Of a DNA stretch of 64,000 bases, positions 39,565 to 48,812 are shown one piece after another (position 1 is the first letter of the stretch; each line of letters opens with the position of its first letter). The position numbers and the translations under genes were made by a program. The notes beneath the pieces are model-generated. The model was not told the origin of the DNA. It ran no database searches and saw nothing but the letters and a program-made list of their open reading frames with translations. Origin of the DNA: Centroberyx gerrardi (Eukaryota > Chordata > Actinopteri > Beryciformes > Berycidae); contig NC_136000.1 of the NCBI RefSeq assembly GCF_048128805.1, positions 14,354,854 through 14,418,853 of the forward strand. The letters run 5' to 3'.

Positions 39565-40501
39565 CATCTAATGCTGGGTTTCTTGAGGTCTATCTCAGCC
39601 AAATTTCAGGCAGGGATCCTTGCGTTGTTATGTCTGGAGAGCAGCATGTTCATTATCTGACTGCAAAGCCTACTTTATCAGGGGCTGTGCTATTTTATAA
39701 AAAGTAAATGTGTCTCATTAACAGCTATATAATAGAATCAAATCACTTTCAAATGTACTTTTTTCCTGAAGTACTTTGACATGTCATTACTGCTTTAGAG
39801 GCTGTTGTAAGGACAGTTCTCAGCATCAAGTAGGCCTAATAGCAATATGCCACCAAGTGGTGAAAAAGCATAACAACTCAAGACAGACGAGCGTGTGAGA
39901 GAAAACACTCAAGGTCAACTTTTACAAACAGCTTGATAAAGTTTTGATCATGTCATTATACGTAGCTGTCTGAAGATGAGTCGTTTACACACAATTACAC
40001 ATAATGCATTAGTTGTTTTTACTACTAGTACTAATACAACTAATACCAATAATAATTATTGCTTTTCCTCCCTCACAGAAACCAAAGCTTGCCACTTTCA
40101 TAAGAATAGTGGAGAATGCAATGGTCAGTATTTGAGGTACTACTATGATTCTGTTCATGCCAAATGCAAAAAATTCTTTTGGACTGGCTGCCATGGGAAT
40201 GGAAACAGATTTGATGACCAAGCAAGCTGCGACGCTACATGTCCTGGTATCCATGGTGAGCACACATCTCTACATTATGTACAGTATATATATATGTATA
40301 TTGCATTTTTTCATATTTCATATATTCTTTCAATATATAATTTTATAACTGACATAGTAAGTCAGTGACAGCACATAGTTACAAATGTATCTATGATACA
40401 AATGATCTTGCTTTTTAACATGGACCGATCAATTATTTTGTTTCTAAGACAATGGTGACGAAGAGGAGGAGGATGAGCCAGACACTCCAGTTGGTTGGTA
40501 G
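25541..40501 (+). CDS. Tandem-Kunitz secreted protein: signal exon plus five Kunitz A/B pairs
   Basis: Exons are the signal exon 25541-25607 (MKHLLVLGIAFASVGISYSA), then Kunitz A at 32814-33011, 34352-34543, 35923-36114, 37470-37661 and 39028-39219. These alternate with Kunitz B at 33855-34031, 35422-35598, 36973-37149, 38529-38705 and 40079-40255. An acidic exon follows at 40449. Every internal exon is phase 1-1. If the acidic exon is terminal, an in-frame TAG at 40499-40501 gives 656 aa. Kunitz B keeps all six cysteines, with Ser or Asn at P1. Kunitz A lacks the second and fourth cysteines (Gly and Ala instead), and its P1 position is Thr. No membrane or tail exon follows in this copy. It may be secreted, may splice on into the right copy's membrane exon, or may be decaying. 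The function is presumably protease-inhibitor-like but unproven. Confidence 0.72.
26919..27186 (+). mobile_element. tRNA-derived SINE
   Basis: An A-box region (tggtaggtagcccagaggtt) is followed about 35 bp later by a B-box (ggtttgaatccc). The 3' part ends with ttaatttccccgtggggatt then aataaag and a TATTCTA-like repeat, typical of a LINE-tailed fish SINE. It sits inside the third-level hAT-like element, making a fourth nesting level. Confidence 0.75.
27530..27598. repeat. (GA)n microsatellite
   Basis: This is a long pure AG/GA run inside the third-level hAT-like element. Confidence 0.97.
27731..27800. repeat. 10-bp minisatellite (CACCCCCGCA variants)
   Basis: Six or more head-to-tail copies of a 10-bp unit alternate between CACCCCCGCA and CACCTCCGCA. 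The run is GC-rich and lies inside the third-level hAT-like element. Confidence 0.9.
28953..29602. mobile_element. Possible MITE with repeated CCAAGTGGTGCTCACT ends
   Basis: ccaagtggtgctcact at about 28961 is matched by its exact reverse complement at about 29070-29085 and by a direct copy at about 29092. A diverged inverted copy (ctgcagtgagcagcc, ctaattatc) lies near 29575-29602. The pattern suggests a small inverted-repeat element that has been rearranged inside the second hAT-like element. Confidence 0.45.
30383..30408. repeat. Poly-A run
   Basis: This is an uninterrupted A tract of about 26 bases inside the outer hAT-like element. Confidence 0.9.
30578..31000 (+). repeat. Stray copy of the acidic exon flanked by a ~105-bp direct repeat
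   Basis: A segment at about 30682-30893 matches the intron plus acidic exon found downstream of Kunitz B at 40300-40510 and at 46940-47080. The exon copy is 30832-30873 (phase 1-1, encoding DDGDEEEDEPDTPV) with a good acceptor (tttctaag) and donor (GTGAGT). On either side lies the same sequence, starting agatcaccaacctgttt: copy one at 30578-30681 and copy two at about 30895-31000. The segment thus appears inserted into the hAT-like element with duplication of its target. It could be spliced in frame between the signal exon and the first Kunitz exon. Confidence 0.7.
32556..34093 (+). repeat. Kunitz tandem unit 1 (1538 bp)
   Basis: The unit begins at the atggggttagttaaac motif. Kunitz A (32814-33011) carries a two-residue Ala-Gly insertion, seen as a repeated GGAGCA, not present in the other copies. 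Kunitz B (33855-34031) has Ser at P1 followed by Gly-Arg. A GA microsatellite lies at about 33305-33340. The unit ends in a TA-rich tract. Confidence 0.92.
34094..35662 (+). repeat. Kunitz tandem unit 2 (1569 bp)
   Basis: Kunitz A is 34352-34543 and Kunitz B is 35422-35598, the latter with Asn at P1 followed by Gly-Gln. The GA microsatellite is the longest of the array (about 34832-34901), which accounts for the greater unit length. The left junction fuses the TA-rich tract to atggggtt. Confidence 0.92.
35663..37211 (+). repeat. Kunitz tandem unit 3 (1549 bp)
   Basis: Kunitz A is 35923-36114, in which the N-A-T site has become D-A-T. Kunitz B is 36973-37149, with Ser at P1 and a SVHAKCKKFFW variant. 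Intron markers (ttttaaattc before Kunitz A, agacgagcgtg and cagcttgataaag before Kunitz B) are shared with unit 5. Confidence 0.92.
37212..38767 (+). repeat. Kunitz tandem unit 4 (1556 bp)
   Basis: Kunitz A is 37470-37661, with S-F-I-F in place of N-F-I-F. Kunitz B is 38529-38705, with a His for Arg change near its start and Ser at P1. The GA microsatellite is interrupted by an accgagggggagacagagga stretch that recurs in modified form in the right gene copy at about 46233. Confidence 0.92.
38768..40290 (+). repeat. Kunitz tandem unit 5 (last, about 1.52 kb)
   Basis: Kunitz A is 39028-39219 and Kunitz B is 40079-40255 (Asn at P1, SVHAKCKKFFW variant). After the TA-rich tract, the sequence passes to the ancestral downstream intron (tgtatattgcattttttcat) instead of another atggggtt junction. 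This marks the right end of the array. Confidence 0.92.
40449..40493 (+). other. Acidic linker exon of the left Kunitz copy, altered donor
   Basis: This exon encodes DNGDEEEEDEPDTPV. The donor following GTTG reads GTTGGT, where the two other copies of this exon have GTGAGT. GT is kept but the consensus is weak. Read straight through, the frame ends two codons later at TAG (40499-40501), giving a C-terminus PVGW. Confidence 0.75.
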
Positions 40502-40510
40502 ACAGACATA

Positions 40511-42677
40511 ATAATGTTAAATGGTCTGTTGTTTGTTCTTTGAATGATCCTGAGATCCTTTAGATACATTCATGAACATTTTTATTGGAATTGCAGACTC
40601 ATATGCACCATGTAAAAGATTTAAAGTCAGAACTAAGGGTGCTCCATGGATTGATTCTACTTTAAAATATGTAATGGTAGAGAGAGATAATGCTAAGAAA
40701 TTGTCTGACAAGTATGGTCTTTTAAATGATAAAATGTATTGTAAATTAAGAAATAGAGTAACAAATTTGAATAAGAGCAAAAAGAAGATTTTTTTATTGA
40801 CAATGAATATGTGATGCCAAACATGATAGTAAAAAACTTTGGAGGGTTTTCAATGAAATCATGGGTACGAAATCAGATGGTGGTGCCTCCTTTGTTGAGG
40901 CTGATGTTTTTTTTTTTAACTAACTCTCTGTTGATGTCTCAAATTTGTGTGTATTCATTATGGATGATATTATGAAGGGAAAGAGTTATAAATTTGAATT
41001 TCAACAATTGAGAGTTGAAGATGTTGAGAGGTTGTTGAAATCTCTACCTGATGATTCATCCTTGGGGTTAGATACACTTGATAATAGGCTACTGAAAATT
41101 ACTGCTAGCGTTGTTTCTACTCCAATTTGTCATATATTTAATAGATGCTTGATAAGTGGGATATGTCCCAAAATGTGGAAACAAGCTAAAGTCATTCCAA
41201 TACCTATGTATTCCACATCAAATTTTAATGGCCCTAACAGCAGGCCTATAAGTATACTCCCTGTCCTTAGCAAGGTGCTGGAAAAACTTGTGTTTTTGCA
41301 AATTCAAGATTATTTTATAATTAATGATTTGAGTAGTACAGCCTTGGTTCAAATGACAGATGATTGGCTTAAGGAATTGGATAACTCTAATTTGGTTGGA
41401 GCAGTAATGTTAGATTTTAGTGCTGCTTTTGACCTAATTGATCATGTATTTTTGATAGAAAAATTAAAATGTTACGGGTTTATGCCATCTGCAGCTTCAT
41501 GGATGGAAAGTTATTTACACATGAGATCTCAAAAAGTTTATTTTAATGGGCATTTTTCTCAGATGGGAGAAGACTCTTGACCTCTTGACAGGGCTGTTCA
41601 TTGCTTTTACATTCCAAGATAAAAACTTTGTGGGAGTAGGCCTATCTGGACTCACATCATTATCAGCCATCTAAACTGTGTGAACTGAAGAGCGAAGCAG
41701 CCCAAGCAATTGCCAAAGGAAGAGAAAAAGAGATAGAGAAAGAGAAAAAAACAACAACTTAATGGGCATTTTTCTAACGGTCAGTATCTTGAATCTGGGG
41801 TTCCCCAAGGAAGCTGCCTGGGATCACTCTCTTTTATTATTTTTACAAATGATCTTCCTTGTGCTATCAAAGATGCAAATATAGCCTTATATGCTGATGA
41901 TGCTACCCTGTATTATGGTGCATCTAGTTGTCAAGATTTAAACAAAGTCCTGTCCTTGGAGTTGACCAGAGTGAATGACTGGGTGTGTAGGAACAAATTT
42001 GCTCTGAATATTTTGAAAACTAAGACCATGATATTTGGGTCTCAGATGATATTTGGGTCTCAGATGTCTAAAAGAGAAATTAAACAATTACAGCTTGCGC
42101 AAAATAGGGCTGCTAGACTTGCTCTTGGCTGCCCTATATGGACTAGTGTAAACCAGTTGCACTCGAGCCTTTCATGGCTCCCATTAAAGGAGAGGCTATT
42201 ATCTAGCCTACTTCTAATTAGAAATGCCACTATTACCTGGAATCCTGTCATTTTTTATAATCAGTTAGAATACAGTGTTGATTTACATGGTTACTATACA
42301 AGAAGTGTAAGTATGAATCTATTAGTTGCCCCTAGACCGAGATTAAACTTCTTAAAAAGAACTGTGTTATACAGGGCTGTAACTCAATGGAATAAGCTGC
42401 CAATTTGTATATACGCTCTGCAAATGGTAAATTGTCTTTTAAAAAGAGGTTGAAAAATTACTTTTCTGGTGATAAAAGGGTGAATAATTGTTGATTTCTG
42501 GTTGTATGTAGGTGCATTTGTATGTGTGTTTGACTGATATTCCTTTTATATGATATTCCCTCTTGCATTTTACTTTGTTTTTCTTTTTGTCCTCCTGTTG
42601 TATGGACCCCAAGAAGACTAGCGGTGGCTCTGTCATCAGCTAATGAGGTTCTTAATAAACAATAAAAAATAAACAAT
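40511..42677 (+). mobile_element. 5'-truncated Rex1/CR1/L2-like LINE with broken reverse transcriptase
   Basis: This non-LTR retrotransposon lies 17 bp after the acidic exon. Plus-strand frames show reverse-transcriptase motifs in order: SRPISILPVLSKVLEKLV at about 41240, VMLDFSAAFDLIDHVFL at about 41407, GVPQGSCLG at about 41800 and ALYADDATLYYG at about 41885. A C-terminal segment, QNRAARLALG, is at about 42100. The frame is broken by a 199-bp insert, an internal deletion and a 17-bp tandem duplication at about 42030-42064. The 3' end is rich in AATAAA/AAACAATAAA. Flanking sequence (gtagacagacata, then aaagcagtgt) is contiguous in the right gene copy at 47067-47090, which defines the insertion cleanly. 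Confidence 0.85.
41560..41758 (+). mobile_element. Short retro-insert inside the LINE, with 17-bp target duplication
   Basis: The sequence ttaatgggcatttttct occurs at 41543-41559 and again at 41759-41775, exactly flanking a 199-bp insert. The insert ends in an A-rich run (agagaaaaaaacaacaac), and the reverse-transcriptase frame is interrupted across it. A 17-bp duplication and A-rich 3' end indicate LINE-mediated retrotransposition of an unidentified RNA fragment. Confidence 0.8.
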
Positions 42678-42909
42678 AAAGCAGTGTCTATATATATATA
42701 TATATATATGTATAATGCGTTGTTTCACATTGAATTCAGTTTAGCTGAAATGACAAGCTAAACAGACTGGAGTTAGAATGCCTTTCAGTTTAATTTTGAA
42801 TTTTTTTCATATTGCATTTTTTTTTTTACATATTACAAAAAAAATGACACATCCTGGTACAGATCCATATTTTCTGTATAGTTTACACAGAGCCTTCTGT
42901 CATGCGCAA
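42678..42909 (+). repeat. Relic of the Kunitz gene 3' intron (left copy)
   Basis: This stretch aligns by eye with 47078-47291, the intron between the acidic and membrane exons of the right copy. Shared markers are gtttcacattgaattca, gctgaaatgacaagctaaac and acacagagccttctg. Homology stops at about 42909, before the membrane exon would appear. This is where the duplication of the left copy ends. Confidence 0.85.
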
Positions 42910-43871
42910 TACTCCTCTTCAATACAGCTGACAAAGTGAGAATAAGAGAAAATCAACATTAGACTGAACTGTAATAAACATGAACTGAAAGAACACACTG
43001 TGGGAGGAAACACACTTGTAGCTGAAAAACAAAAGGTCAATAATGTGTGAGTGTGAAGCACATGAATCTTGTGGTTTGTAATGTGTGTAACTCTTTTGCA
43101 TAATATTTGTGTGAAGACAGTTTGAGGTGAACTTTTGTGTGTAACATTCAGAGCCAGGACAGTATAAGAAGGGTTAGAAATGGCTGTTTGGGTCCTTTTT
43201 GCAGCGGAGCACTCTGTCACTCTGTCAAAATACTTTTTCCTATAATTCTTGTTACTGTTAGTTATAACAGAACTTTGAATGTGAGAGGTAGATAGGTTAA
43301 TACAAAGAGAATAAATAATTGTTCCTTTGACATTTTGCTGGTTTTGTTGGCTGAGTAAATAAAAAAAATGTTTATACTCTTCTCTCTAGCCCCTGTGTGG
43401 GTCTATACCAACTTACAGGAGGTGTAGTTTCCTTTGTAGATAGAGTTAGCTCTCTTCAGCTCTGCATAGCAAGTGAAATGGTTTCTGCCCTACACGATAA
43501 AAAGGGGGGCAGAATATCTCATTTACAACCTCTGAGTCTGGTCAAATCATCCCGAGTCTAGGTGCTAATTCCCCAGACCAAACTTACTTGTGTGTAAAAC
43601 TATCAACAGATTTTAGGGGGGCTTGGAAATAAGAAGAGTGAAGTAGCTGACTAATTAGAATGAGGTAGAATGAGTTTTCTAAAGGTGCTCATTTACCGTG
43701 TCTAGTTACAGGACAAGAACCAAGTTGAAATAGGGGTGACTCCCCCACATTAGGCTCGAGAGCACAAGCTAGGTTGATAGGCCTTGGTCAATTCACTGCC
43801 AGGGTTAGAGTGAATAAGATTGAAGTGAGACTTCAATCTGGGTGATCAAGCAAAGCAATATTAAATATAGA
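42910..43871. other. Spacer between the two Kunitz gene copies
   Basis: This stretch of roughly 960 bp is not duplicated elsewhere in the window. It has no convincing coding exon or recognisable element, and open frames are short and in low-complexity AT-rich sequence. It should hold the upstream region of the right Kunitz copy. Confidence 0.6.
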
Positions 43872-44980
43872 ATTCAAGATAATCACAATATTTTCCCACA
43901 CTATTGGTGAATATCAAACTAATATAGAGTAATGTGATCAATGGCTACTACTGTTGCAGCCAATAACACTGAGAGGAAGATGTCATTCTCTGCCATAAAC
44001 TTTAGTTTCAATGAGGGTGTCACCTAGCCAGAGAGACGTATTAGTGAAACATCGGTCCAAAGGTCAATAATGACAACGATGACCCACTCCCACTGTAGTT
44101 TACAACCCTCGCTCACTCCAGGAAAGAGAGCACAAAGAGAAGCAGCAACATGAAACACCTTCTAGTTTTGGGGATTGCTTTCGCATCAGTCGGCATCAGC
44201 TATTCTGCCGTTCCAGGTACGTGAAACAGTTTTCTTCTTAAATTACAGTTAATTTAAAACCACAGCCATGAGTCAGTTAATAATAACTTTCAGAATACGC
44301 TTCGCTATCAAGACATGGCCTCATCTTTACTGAAAAATGAGTCAGGTGTATAGCCTCATGTATTACTGCTGTTTTGAGCATAACACAAAACTATTGTTTT
44401 TCATATGTTTTCTACCATTTTCACCATCTTTCATTCATTTAAACAACCATATACAGTATGTAACATTTCAGTTTCAGTGAGATAAAGCTTGAGATAAAGC
44501 TTCACCTTCAGTCCTTTATGAGCCGTTGTTACTCGTGGCTAAACGGCGGTTACACTGGCAGTTAGGCTTCACTTTTTCTGTAACAAACTGTGGACTAAAT
44601 AAACTGTAGACTGAATAATACATTTTTATGTGGCAAATTTACAAAATCCATTCAATTTATATTATATAAGTTAGACTTGGTGAAAAAAAGTTTTTTGGGG
44701 GGGTTTTGGTCCATTACGCAAATCCAGGCTGCATCTCTGAGAGGGAAGTAATTATTGTATTTTTCTTTTTCACTTACTTTATTTTCATGTTGTGACTTGC
44801 ACCTGAAGCAGAAAATGACTGCCTCTAGACAGTGTAAGCTTGACCAAAGAAATAAGATGGTATATATAGGTCTACTGTCTTGGAAATGCTATTTACACAG
44901 TGGTAATGATTGTGTTAAGCTGACTCGATAATTCCTTCCTCTTTAATTCCAGTCTTCTGAGCACTGAGATCATTGCTGTC
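43872..44980 (+). repeat. Duplicated 5' block of the Kunitz gene, right copy
   Basis: This stretch is nearly identical to 25263-26363, including the 5' flank, signal exon and start of intron 1. It continues without interruption into the sequence that in the left copy resumes after the transposon block. A small extra segment near 44545-44585 (ggttacactggcagttaggc and following) is absent from the left copy. Confidence 0.9.
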
Positions 44981-46026
44981 TGAGCCTGATTGTTTTGAGA
45001 CTATGTCAGCCTGCAACTTCATCTCATCTCACTACTGTGTAGATGACTGGAAACACACCAAATTGTGACAATCCAGGAATAGCCAGGAGTTCTCTGTTAG
45101 ATTCCCTCCAAAACTAAAGTGTATATTGGTTTAAGAGTTTGTAATCTTTCACTGTTAGAGGGAGAGTCTGAAACTACTTCCCTGCTGTGAAATCTATGAA
45201 GGGCGGGAGTGCTGAAAATTTACCATAAATGACACATTTTATTGCAGCCATAAAAAGAAGGAGTGGATCTCTGGTGATGGGGTTAGTTAAACATTACTTA
45301 TGTGAACAGAGATAGCGCCTGGTGATTTTCACCAAATCATAGTGTAGTAACTGTTCATCTTGCCATCTTATTCTGTAATTGAAACCAATAGTACACGACA
45401 GTGGAAATCTAGCCTACTTTGACTTTTAAATTCAAACATTTTCCTCTGCTTTCTGACCAGAATTAATCATTTGCAGACCAGAGCATTGCCTTGATCCTTC
45501 TGCAAATAACTTATTCATATCTTTGTCATCCAACAGCATTCTGTAACTTGCCCCAAGTGGAAGGCGAAGGCACAAGCTTCATATTCTCTTCATATTATGA
45601 CGCCACTCAGGATAAGTGCATTCCTTTCATATACAAAGGAGCAGGAGGAAATGACAATCGTTTTGAGAATGAAAGACAGTGCATGAGGAATTGCTCTGCC
45701 AGGGCAGAGGAGGTCTACCCCATGGATGGTGAGATGACCTTATACAGCTGAAGTGAAAAAAATATGAATTTATTAATTCATCTTTATTAACCATGACACT
45801 ATCAGTTTTGAATATGCAAAATGTCCAATGTATCTTCAAAGACTGCTTAAATGAGGATGAACTTAGTCCAAATAGTTTGGCACCTGTCCTCCATTCTGGC
45901 TGTAAAGTGAGGACTTTGGAATATGAATTGACTACTGAGGTAGAGTTTTATGGCCTTAAGGAATATGAAAGGAAACACTACAGCACCAAGCCTCCCTGAT
46001 CCCAACTCATTATTAAGTGAAAGAGT

Positions 46027-46066
<40 letters not shown>

Positions 46067-46194
46067 ATTCAAATTCCAAAACACCTTTATATCTACAAGT
46101 CCAGGTAAAAACAATAACAAGCAGATAAAATCAGATCAATCAAAAACACGAGTCAGCCAATATAACAATGACAATAATGATATTAAGAGAGAGA

Positions 46195-46232
<38 letters not shown>

Positions 46233-47850
46233 CCAAGGGGGAGACAGAGGAAGAAAGAGAGAGATTGTCATCTAATGCTGGGTTTCTTGAGGTCTATCTC
46301 AGCCAAATTTCAGGCAGGGATCCTTGCGTTGTTATGTCTGGAGAGCAGCATGTTCATTATCTGACTGCAAAGCCTACTTTATCAGGAGCTGTGCTATTTT
46401 ATAAAAAGTAAATGTATCTCATTAACAGCCATATAATAGAATCAAATCACTTTCAAATGTACTTTTTTCCTGAAGTACTTTGACATGTCATTACTGCTTT
46501 AGAGGCTGTTGTAAGGACAGTTCTCAGCATCAAGTAGGCCTAATAGCAATATGCCACCAAGTGGTGAAAAAGCATAGCAACTGAGTTTAACAAATGAGTT
46601 GTTTACACATAATGCATTAGTTGTTTTTACTACTAATACTAATACTACTACTAATAATGTACTGCTTTTCCTCCCTCACAGAAACCAAAGCTTGCCACTT
46701 TCGTAAGAATTATGGAGAATGCAATGGTCAGTATTTGAGGTACTACTATGATTCTGTTCATGACAAATGCAAAAAATTCCATTGGAGTGGCTGCCTTGGG
46801 AATGGAAACAGATTTGAGGACCAAGCAAGCTGCAACGCTACATGTGCTGGTATCCATGGTGAGCACACATCTCTACATACATATATATATGTTCTTTCAA
46901 AATACTGTATTTTTTATAATTATAATATATAATTTTAATAATTTTATAACTGACATGTGTCATATAATACAAGTGATCTTGTTTTGTAACATGGACGGAT
47001 CAATTATTTTGTTTCTAAGACGATGGTGACGAAGCGGAGGAGGATGAGCCAGACACTCCAGTTGGTGAGTAGACAGACATAAAGCAGTGTGTATACAGTA
47101 TATAATGAATTGTTTCACATTGAATTCATGTTTAGCTGAAATGACAAGCTAAACAGTCAGAATGCATTTCAGTTTAATTTTGTATTTTTTTCATATGGCA
47201 TTTTCTTTTTACATATTACGAATAAAAAATGACACTGATACAGATCCGTGTTTTCAGTATAGTTTACACAGAGCCTTCTGCCATGTGCAATGCATTAAAG
47301 GCTATTTGCCCATCATAAATCTTCACTTTTATCAAACATTTGTCTTTGTTGCCTGTTACCTGGTTCTGACACATTGTAACAGGTTCCAACTCCCTGCATA
47401 ACAAATAGATGTATATTATGTGGTGAATAATCTACTCAGTGGACGTATGTGAATCCCTTCTCTGTTGTGAAAATATTGTCCTCTTTATCGTAACAGCAAT
47501 CATCTGTGGAGTTTTGTTTGGGATCATTGGTGCCGTCATCATCATAGTTGTAGTCGTCTTGACTGTCAAGTCAAAGTAAGGCAATATTTGTTTTTCCTCT
47601 CTTCGTTTTAGTCTTGGTGGACAAAAGAATTGTTGAGTGCAACTAAAAAAGTAATAGTCTAGATCTTTATTTTCTCCTCATTTTATTTCTCAAGAATATT
47701 TATGTTAGGCTAATGTTAGGATAATGTTTACGTTAATTTGTTATATTGCTAATTGTATTTTCTAGGGATAAACCAAAAAATGCACCGAGGAAAACTAAGG
47801 AAGCCCAGGCTGAATCTCCTCTTCAGGATAAGGGGATCGAACTGGAATAG
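44150..47850 (+). CDS. Two-Kunitz-domain single-pass membrane protein (214 aa)
   Basis: Plus-strand exons are 44150-44216, 45537-45728, 46682-46858, 47020-47064, 47497-47575 and 47766-47850. They total 215 codons including TAG, in phase throughout. Order: signal peptide (residues 1 to about 20, MKHLLVLGIAFASVGISYSA), Kunitz A (23-86), Kunitz B (87-145), an acidic linker DDGDEAEEDEPDTPV, a membrane helix from exon 5 (AIICGVLFGIIGAVIIIVVV) and a basic-then-acidic cytoplasmic tail ending DKGIELE. Kunitz B has six cysteines with Asn at P1, while Kunitz A lacks Cys14 and Cys38. The layout resembles HAI-2/SPINT2 (two Kunitz domains, one membrane span), but sequence similarity does not justify that name. 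It is the intact sister of the expanded left copy. Confidence 0.85.
46024..46264. repeat. Split GA microsatellite of the right Kunitz copy
   Basis: Two GA-rich runs, at about 46026-46066 and 46186-46264, flank a stretch of about 120 bp (gaattcaaattccaaaacac to tgatattaagag) that is absent from units 1-5. Either this segment was inserted into the microsatellite here, or it was lost before the left copy's units amplified. Confidence 0.7.
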
Positions 47851-48812
47851 AAGATTGAACAGAGACTTCTGTGGCCACATCTGGGGTTTCTATGGGCTGG
47901 GCTGTGTGTAGTAACACCACTAGTCTTGATACTAAACATCCAAAAGAGTATCAGGGTTTGTCCATCTCTATTACATGTGCTTTGGTCTAGATGACTATCA
48001 GAGACTAAAAAATATGAGATCCAAAAGTATTTTTCTTTGTTGTCCTTTATTTTAATTTAGTAATTCAAAATTATTCAGATCTGTCACAGTGTAGCCTAAA
48101 AAGATAAACTACCACATACCGCTTTTAGAAGCAATTCATTGATTTAGAAGAATGTTCATGCTCAAACAAAATAGGAGCAGAAGTGCATCCTTAAACCTTC
48201 AGAGACTCGATCATCAGTGAAGGTTTCTGCAACACTCTCCTTACTGAAACATCTTATTGTGATAAAGTTGAAAGCATGACGTTTAGTGACAGAGATTATC
48301 AGTCAACATTTAACAAGAAATGGCTCTTTAATTTAGTCTGCCGAATTTAGTCGACCAATTACTATCCGCTGTGTGCAGAGATAGGTGCAATTGTCTAAAA
48401 TTGTTTTAACCTTGATGTCAGGAACCTTAGAATTATTTCAGTTTTCAAAATGCAACTGCATTATTATACATTACCTAGCTTATTTGCTGAACACCATCTG
48501 AAGTCTTTTGAATGTAAGTATCAATTTAAAACCCAACACATGAATTTAGGTAAATGCATATAGTGCATATATTCAGTCCCCACTATAATAACTGGTATGA
48601 TGGACACAGTATAACAGAAACTGTCAGCTTCCTGCTCAGAATTTGTGAATCTTTTGTTTTAGGTTTTGAAGATTCTGGTGTAAAGTTTCAAAACGCAAGC
48701 TTTTACGTTCTTTTTCCACATGCTTTTTTAAATTCATGACCGAGAGGTGATAACATGTTCATACTTTGTTTTTTGGGATTTAAATGTATTATGTTTGATG
48801 TGTGATGTTTTG

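Noticed and set aside
44150..47850. Naming the Kunitz genes SPINT2 (HAI-2)
   Set aside because: Two Kunitz domains and a membrane helix match the layout, but the domain sequences, the missing Cys14-Cys38 in Kunitz A, the tail and the location do not support orthology.
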